The position numbers were made by a program, and so were the translations under genes. The notes below the pieces were generated by a model that made no database searches, had not been told where the DNA came from, and saw only the letters and a list, made by a program, of their open reading frames with translations. From Curtobacterium sp. MCBA15_009 (GTDB taxonomy: Bacteria; Actinomycetota; Actinomycetes; Actinomycetales; Microbacteriaceae), in the NCBI RefSeq assembly GCF_001864895.1, contig NZ_MJGO01000023.1, positions 381,411-445,410 on the forward strand: a stretch of DNA of 64,000 nt, in the 5' to 3' direction. The first letter of the stretch is position 1; every line of letters starts with the position of its first letter. Shown here in pieces: positions 60,459 to 64,000 of the stretch.

Positions 60459-61319
60459 ATGCCGCTGGGTGGACCAGGACCACGTGATTGGACTCCTCCG
60501 GAGTACATGCGATCCGCTTCGCCCCGGGGCGGACGACGTGCCGGGCGCCTCGACGTCCCGCCACCGCTGCTCGCCGTGCGGCCGCGTCGCCGTACCCGGC
60601 CAGGCGTCTCCGCCGCGCTCTCCGTGCTGTTCGGTCTCGGGAGTGTGGTCCTGGCCGTGGCCGCTCCGCACGACGCAGGTGTCCAGACCGGCTTCATCGC
60701 CTCGTCGATCGGCATCACCGCGATCGTCACCGGCGGCCACGCGGTGAAGGTCGCGCCCTGGGGCGCAACGGGCACCCGCGCCTTCGGTCGCGGTGGCGCG
60801 ATCCTCGGCGGGGTCGGGACGGCCCTCATGCTCTACGCACTGATCGCGTTCGCCCTGCTCCCCTCCGGTGTGCGCCTGCCGGCTCTCGCGCTCCCCGCCG
60901 GGACCCCCGGTGACGCCGTCCTCGCCGGGCCGGCCCCGACCGCCACACCGATGCAACACGCCGCGACTCCGACGCCGGCCGAGACGACGCCGACCTCGCC
61001 GGAGTCAGCGTTCGACCGGGTCCCCGTGACCGTGGAACAGGAACGGTCCGCCGTGGTGCAGAGCGCCGGCACGCTCGCCTACGTCATGCAGCAGCGGTTC
61101 GGTGTCGGACCGTTCCCGGCGCAGGTCGCCGTGGACCGGACGACGCCCCAACGCGTCATGCTGCTGGACGGGACGTCACTGGCACCGATCCCGGTCGGCG
61201 CGCGTGTGCTGTACTCGGCGTCGCCGGACGGCTCGTCGTGGACGGTGACGGTCGTCGGCGGTCAGTTCGGCGCCGTCGCCACCTACAGTTCGGCGGTGGG
61301 AACGGTCCAGGCTGGCTGA
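60459..61319 (+). CDS. Membrane protein with extracytoplasmic domain, 286 aa
   Basis: Basic N-terminus (1-48), then two or three helices (SALSVLFGLGSVVLAVAAP, GVGTALMLYALIAFALLP). A Pro/Thr/Ala linker leads to an outer region with ERSAVVQSAGTLAYVMQQRF, RVMLLDGTSLAPIPVGARVL and SWTVTVVGGQFGAVATY. It lies between the two QYGC-motif paralogues on the opposite strand. No family is recognised. ATG at 60459 with gaggggacggga ahead. Confidence 0.75.
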   Translation: MPLGGPGPRDWTPPEYMRSASPRGGRRAGRLDVPPPLLAVRPRRRTRPGVSAALSVLFGLGSVVLAVAAPHDAGVQTGFIASSIGITAIVTGGHAVKVAPWGATGTRAFGRGGAILGGVGTALMLYALIAFALLPSGVRLPALALPAGTPGDAVLAGPAPTATPMQHAATPTPAETTPTSPESAFDRVPVTVEQERSAVVQSAGTLAYVMQQRFGVGPFPAQVAVDRTTPQRVMLLDGTSLAPIPVGARVLYSASPDGSSWTVTVVGGQFGAVATYSSAVGTVQAG

Positions 61320-61425
61320 CGGTTCCGGTCGGTGACACCAGGCCTGCGCGAACCACGGCCGTCAGCCGCTCGACGGGAACGCCATCCACCTGGCTCGCGG
61401 CACGCGCCGCTGCTCGGCACGAGGG

Positions 61426-61851
61426 TCACGAGGCCAGGCTGCCGAGCACGCTCCAGGTGATCACGAACGCGAGCACCACCGCAGCGGCCGTCCCGAGCGC
61501 CACCGCCCAGCCGAGTGGTCGGGTCCGGCGCACCCGCGCGGCGAGCAGCGCGCCGGCGACGCAGATGCTGACGACCACCACGGCCTCGACGATCGCGGTC
61601 TGCGGGCCCGCCGCGTCGTTGCACGCCCGCGTCGAGGACTCCCAGCCGCAGCCGTACTGCGACACCGCTCCGACGAGGTAGCTGACGACAACGATGATCC
61701 CGCCCAGCAGGGCGGTCAGGACGAAGAGCACGACCGAGACGACGAGGTCGGCTGTGAAGCCACCGCCCGATCGGTGCGGCCCGCGCCGGTCCGGCACAGA
61801 CGCCGAGGACTGCACCGTGCTCGGATCCGGTCCTGGCACTCCTGCTGACAT
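61426..61851 (-). CDS. Membrane protein with QYGCxWE motif (paralogue B)
   Basis: A 141-aa protein with three helices (VVSVVLFVLTALLGGIIVVV, AIVEAVVVVSICVAGALLAA, VALGTAAAVVLAFVITWSVL). The loop VSQYGCGWESSTRACNDAAG matches paralogue A (QYGC-x-WE-x-STR-x-C). The C-terminal RRTRPLGWAVAL is like RHRSPRGWAVAL in A. It lies just downstream of the nuclease-helicase gene on the same strand. gaacgggggac precedes the ATG at 61851. Confidence 0.8.
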   Translation of the reverse strand: MSAGVPGPDPSTVQSSASVPDRRGPHRSGGGFTADLVVSVVLFVLTALLGGIIVVVSYLVGAVSQYGCGWESSTRACNDAAGPQTAIVEAVVVVSICVAGALLAARVRRTRPLGWAVALGTAAAVVLAFVITWSVLGSLAS

Positions 61852-61902
61852 GGTCGTCCCCCGTTCCCCGGCCCCCTCGGCCGCGCCCAGACTACCGCCC
61901 GG

Positions 61903-64000
61903 TCAGCGCGCGTCGACGAGCTCGATGAACCGCGACAGCAGCGACAGCCCGGCGATCGACGGCGGCAGCCCCGTGGTGAGGGCCGGCGAGTGCACCAGGT
62001 ACGCCGCCCACTTCGCCCGAGAGATCGCCACGTTCAACCGGTTCGGCATGAGCAGGAAGTCGAGCCCGCGCGGGATGTCCGCCGCGCTCGACGCGCCGAG
62101 CGACACCACGGAGACGACCGCCTCGCGGCCCTGGAACAGGTCCACCGTGCCGACCTGGGTCCCGCCGAAGCCGGCGCGGTCGAGCTCCTGGCGGATGAGC
62201 GCCCCCTGCGCGTTGTACGGCGCGACGACGATGACGTCCTCGTCGGTGAGCCTCCGGGTCTCGTCGCCGTCGGTCCAGGTCCGGCCGACGACGTCGCCGA
62301 CGAGCGCGACGACGCGGGCGGCTTCCTCCGGCGAGGACGTCGTGTTCCCCGCGTGCACCACCGGCTCCGGGTGCACCCCGGCCTCGATGCCGTCGAGGTG
62401 CCGGCCGGACGCCATCGAGGCGAGCTGCCCGTCGTACGACAGCGCCGAGACCGATGCGGTCAGCGCCGGCTCCATGCGCCGGGTGCGGGCGAGGAAGTAG
62501 CCGCACTCCGGCGGGAGCACGTGCTGCCCGTCCGCCAGCCAGCCGAGTGCGGACTCGTCGACCGGCTCCGGGTGCGACCCCTGCGACACCTGCGGCAGCT
62601 GCTGCGGGTCGCCGAGGAGCAGGAGCCGGGTGGCCGCGACCGACGAAGCGATCGTCGGTGCGAGGGAGAACTGCCCGGCCTCGTCGACGACGAGCAGGTC
62701 GAGGGACCGGCGTTCGATCGTCGCCTCGTTCGCGAAGGTCCACGCGGTGCCGCCGACGACACCGCCGGTGCCGGTCGACCCGCACGAGGACAGGAACGCG
62801 GCCACCGCGGCCCCGTTCTTCACCGGGGTCCAGGGGGCGGCGTCGAGCTCGTCTTCGCTCGCCCCGGCCTTCGGCACCTTCACCACCCGGTCGGACGGCA
62901 CGCCGGCGGCGACGACCGCGGCCAGGAAGTTCTCCGAGGTGGCGTGCGACTGCCCGACGACCCCGACGCGCCAGCCGTGCTCCCGCACCAGGCGGGCGAC
63001 GACGTTCGACCCGACGTAGGTCTTGCCCGTGCCGGGAGGGCCCTGGATCGCCAGGTACGAGCGGTCGAGTCCGAGCACGGTCGCGACGACGGCCGACACC
63101 GTGTCGTCGCCCTGCACGGGCACGATCGCGCCGCGCGGCGGGACCCGACGGAGCAGGTCGAGCGCGGGGTCGGGCAGCATCGACGGCAGCGCGTCGAGGA
63201 CCTCCTGCCCCCACTCGGCGATCGCCTCGGGCTGCGGCTTCGCCCGCGGTGGGGCGGAGGGGGCGAGCGCGACCGGGAAGTCCCCGTGGGTCGGAGCGCC
63301 GACCGGCAGGTTCTCCTTCACGAGCACCTCGACGGCGTCGCCGTCGTCCTGCACGTCGAGCAGGACCGCGCGGGCCGACGCGCCCTTCGACCCGGGGCCC
63401 GGAGCGGCGACCGACGGCGGGAGCGGGTCGTCGTAGACGAGGTGGGGCGTGCCTCCCGGCCGGAGCCGTGAGCCGGGCGCGAGCGTCCCCGACAACCGGA
63501 TCTCTCGCGACTGCGACCGGGCACGCGGCAGCGTGCCCCAGTCGCGCTCGACCGACGCGCGCTCGACGACGAGCACGTCACGCGTGTCGGCCCAGTCGTC
63601 GACGGGGTTGCGCAGGCGGTCGAAGTGGTCCTGCCAGAAGGTCTTCGCCTCGCGGCGGTGGTAGTCGATCGCTGCCGCGGCGAGCGCCAGCGCGGTCTGG
63701 TCGGGCGTGCGGTCGAGCGCGTCGACGTCGGCGAGCTCCGCCGCGAGCGCCGTGTACACGGGGTTCGGCTCGCGCTCGACGGGGATCGGCGGCAGCAGCT
63801 CGTCCGCCGGCGGCGCAGCGGGCGGCTCCGTGCGCAGCGAGAGCAGCCAGTCCCGCAGCCGCAGCGTCGAGCGGCAGTCGTACGCGTTGTAGTCGGCGAC
63901 CTGGTCGAGCATGCGCTGGCCCGCGGCGGCGTCGCCGGTGCGGAGTTCCTCGATCGCGTCGACGTACGCGGTGATGCTGTCCACGGCGTTCGTGACGTCG
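61903..64000 (-). CDS. RecB-like nuclease / SF1 helicase, TM0106 family (partial)
   Basis: The gene enters from the right; at least 699 codons are seen and the true start is outside the window. The visible N-terminal part has VADYNAYDCRSTLRLRDWLL, which is the end of the TM0106-type RecB nuclease domain. The C-terminal half is a UPF1/SF1 helicase: Walker A IQGPPGTGKTYVG, LLVVDEAGQFSLAP (DEAG), LLGDPQQLPQVSQG, VIVVAPYNAQGALI and LNVAISRAKWAAYLV. It is a DNA or RNA repair/processing enzyme; direction and substrate are open. The membrane protein gene at 61426 may follow in the same transcript. Confidence 0.92.
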   Translation of the reverse strand, partial: DVTNAVDSITAYVDAIEELRTGDAAAGQRMLDQVADYNAYDCRSTLRLRDWLLSLRTEPPAAPPADELLPPIPVEREPNPVYTALAAELADVDALDRTPDQTALALAAAAIDYHRREAKTFWQDHFDRLRNPVDDWADTRDVLVVERASVERDWGTLPRARSQSREIRLSGTLAPGSRLRPGGTPHLVYDDPLPPSVAAPGPGSKGASARAVLLDVQDDGDAVEVLVKENLPVGAPTHGDFPVALAPSAPPRAKPQPEAIAEWGQEVLDALPSMLPDPALDLLRRVPPRGAIVPVQGDDTVSAVVATVLGLDRSYLAIQGPPGTGKTYVGSNVVARLVREHGWRVGVVGQSHATSENFLAAVVAAGVPSDRVVKVPKAGASEDELDAAPWTPVKNGAAVAAFLSSCGSTGTGGVVGGTAWTFANEATIERRSLDLLVVDEAGQFSLAPTIASSVAATRLLLLGDPQQLPQVSQGSHPEPVDESALGWLADGQHVLPPECGYFLARTRRMEPALTASVSALSYDGQLASMASGRHLDGIEAGVHPEPVVHAGNTTSSPEEAARVVALVGDVVGRTWTDGDETRRLTDEDVIVVAPYNAQGALIRQELDRAGFGGTQVGTVDLFQGREAVVSVVSLGASSAADIPRGLDFLLMPNRLNVAISRAKWAAYLVHSPALTTGLPPSIAGLSLLSRFIELVDAR

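Noticed and set aside
1-64000. tRNA, rRNA or insertion sequences
   Set aside because: No cloverleaf with a TTCGA arm and acceptor pairing, rRNA core, transposase or terminal inverted repeat flanked by target duplications was recognised by reading; a tRNAscan or ISfinder run would be decisive.

Overview
The window is GC-rich (roughly 70% or more) bacterial chromosome with short intergenic gaps, many GTG starts and frequent GTGA/ATGA/TGATG stop-start overlaps. Several features point to a high-GC actinobacterium: LAXTG-type cell-wall anchors, a DtxR/IdeR-like iron box, a MshA-like glycosyltransferase, and separate LigC and LigD-polymerase genes. The style resembles Microbacteriaceae, perhaps Curtobacterium; that placement is inference from gene style, not a search. 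No rRNA, tRNA, CRISPR array, prophage or transposase was recognised.

Layout, left to right. 1-609 holds a degenerate GC repeat and no gene. 610-2639 (minus) is a siderophore-type FecCD permease pair behind an iron box. 2800-9154 has a membrane-tethered HtrA-like protease, an unknown 385-aa protein, a lone Rv0428c-type SH3 domain, an S4 RNA-binding protein, a J-domain/NERD-like fusion, an AlkZ-like glycosylase and a small-molecule kinase. 9277-13431 holds a NUDIX-NYN fusion divergent from a TPP-riboswitch thiamine salvage operon (thiM, thiE, thiD-tenA).

13480-23447 is a run of small catabolic, redox and regulatory genes: phosphoesterase, MarR, VOC, GNAT, F420-type reductase, aldo-keto reductase, LysR/MFS, HxlR/NAD(P)-binding, quinone reductase. 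Operator-like palindromes are visible in two of the divergent gaps. 23447-29815 carries a GAF membrane protein, a patatin-S9 peptidase pair, and an acyl-CoA dehydrogenase divergent from a TetR-thioesterase operon. 30018-35335 is a VOC protein and putA with a divergent LysR gene. 35473-39193 holds two tandem LAXTG surface proteins, each followed by a strong hairpin terminator.

39273-46551 is rich in DNA repair: DNA ligase C, a LigD-type polymerase, a uracil-DNA glycosylase and a DUF429 protein. A cluster of three long palindromes lies upstream of the ligase. 47088-53304 has two APC amino-acid permeases, one translationally coupled to a 44-aa membrane peptide, plus small membrane proteins and a lysozyme-like exported protein. 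53633-64000 has a SWIM-SNF2 helicase, a secreted HNH nuclease, an SDR dehydrogenase, a GPP34 protein, two related Cys-containing membrane proteins, and a RecB-like nuclease-helicase cut by the window end.

Nothing is an obvious complete novel defence or mobile system. The strongest unexplained signals are the covarying palindromes at 41045-41310, the J-NERD fusion with a lost catalytic lysine, the NUDIX-NYN fusion next to thiamine genes, the paired QYGC-motif membrane proteins, and the unannotated coupled micro-ORFs.
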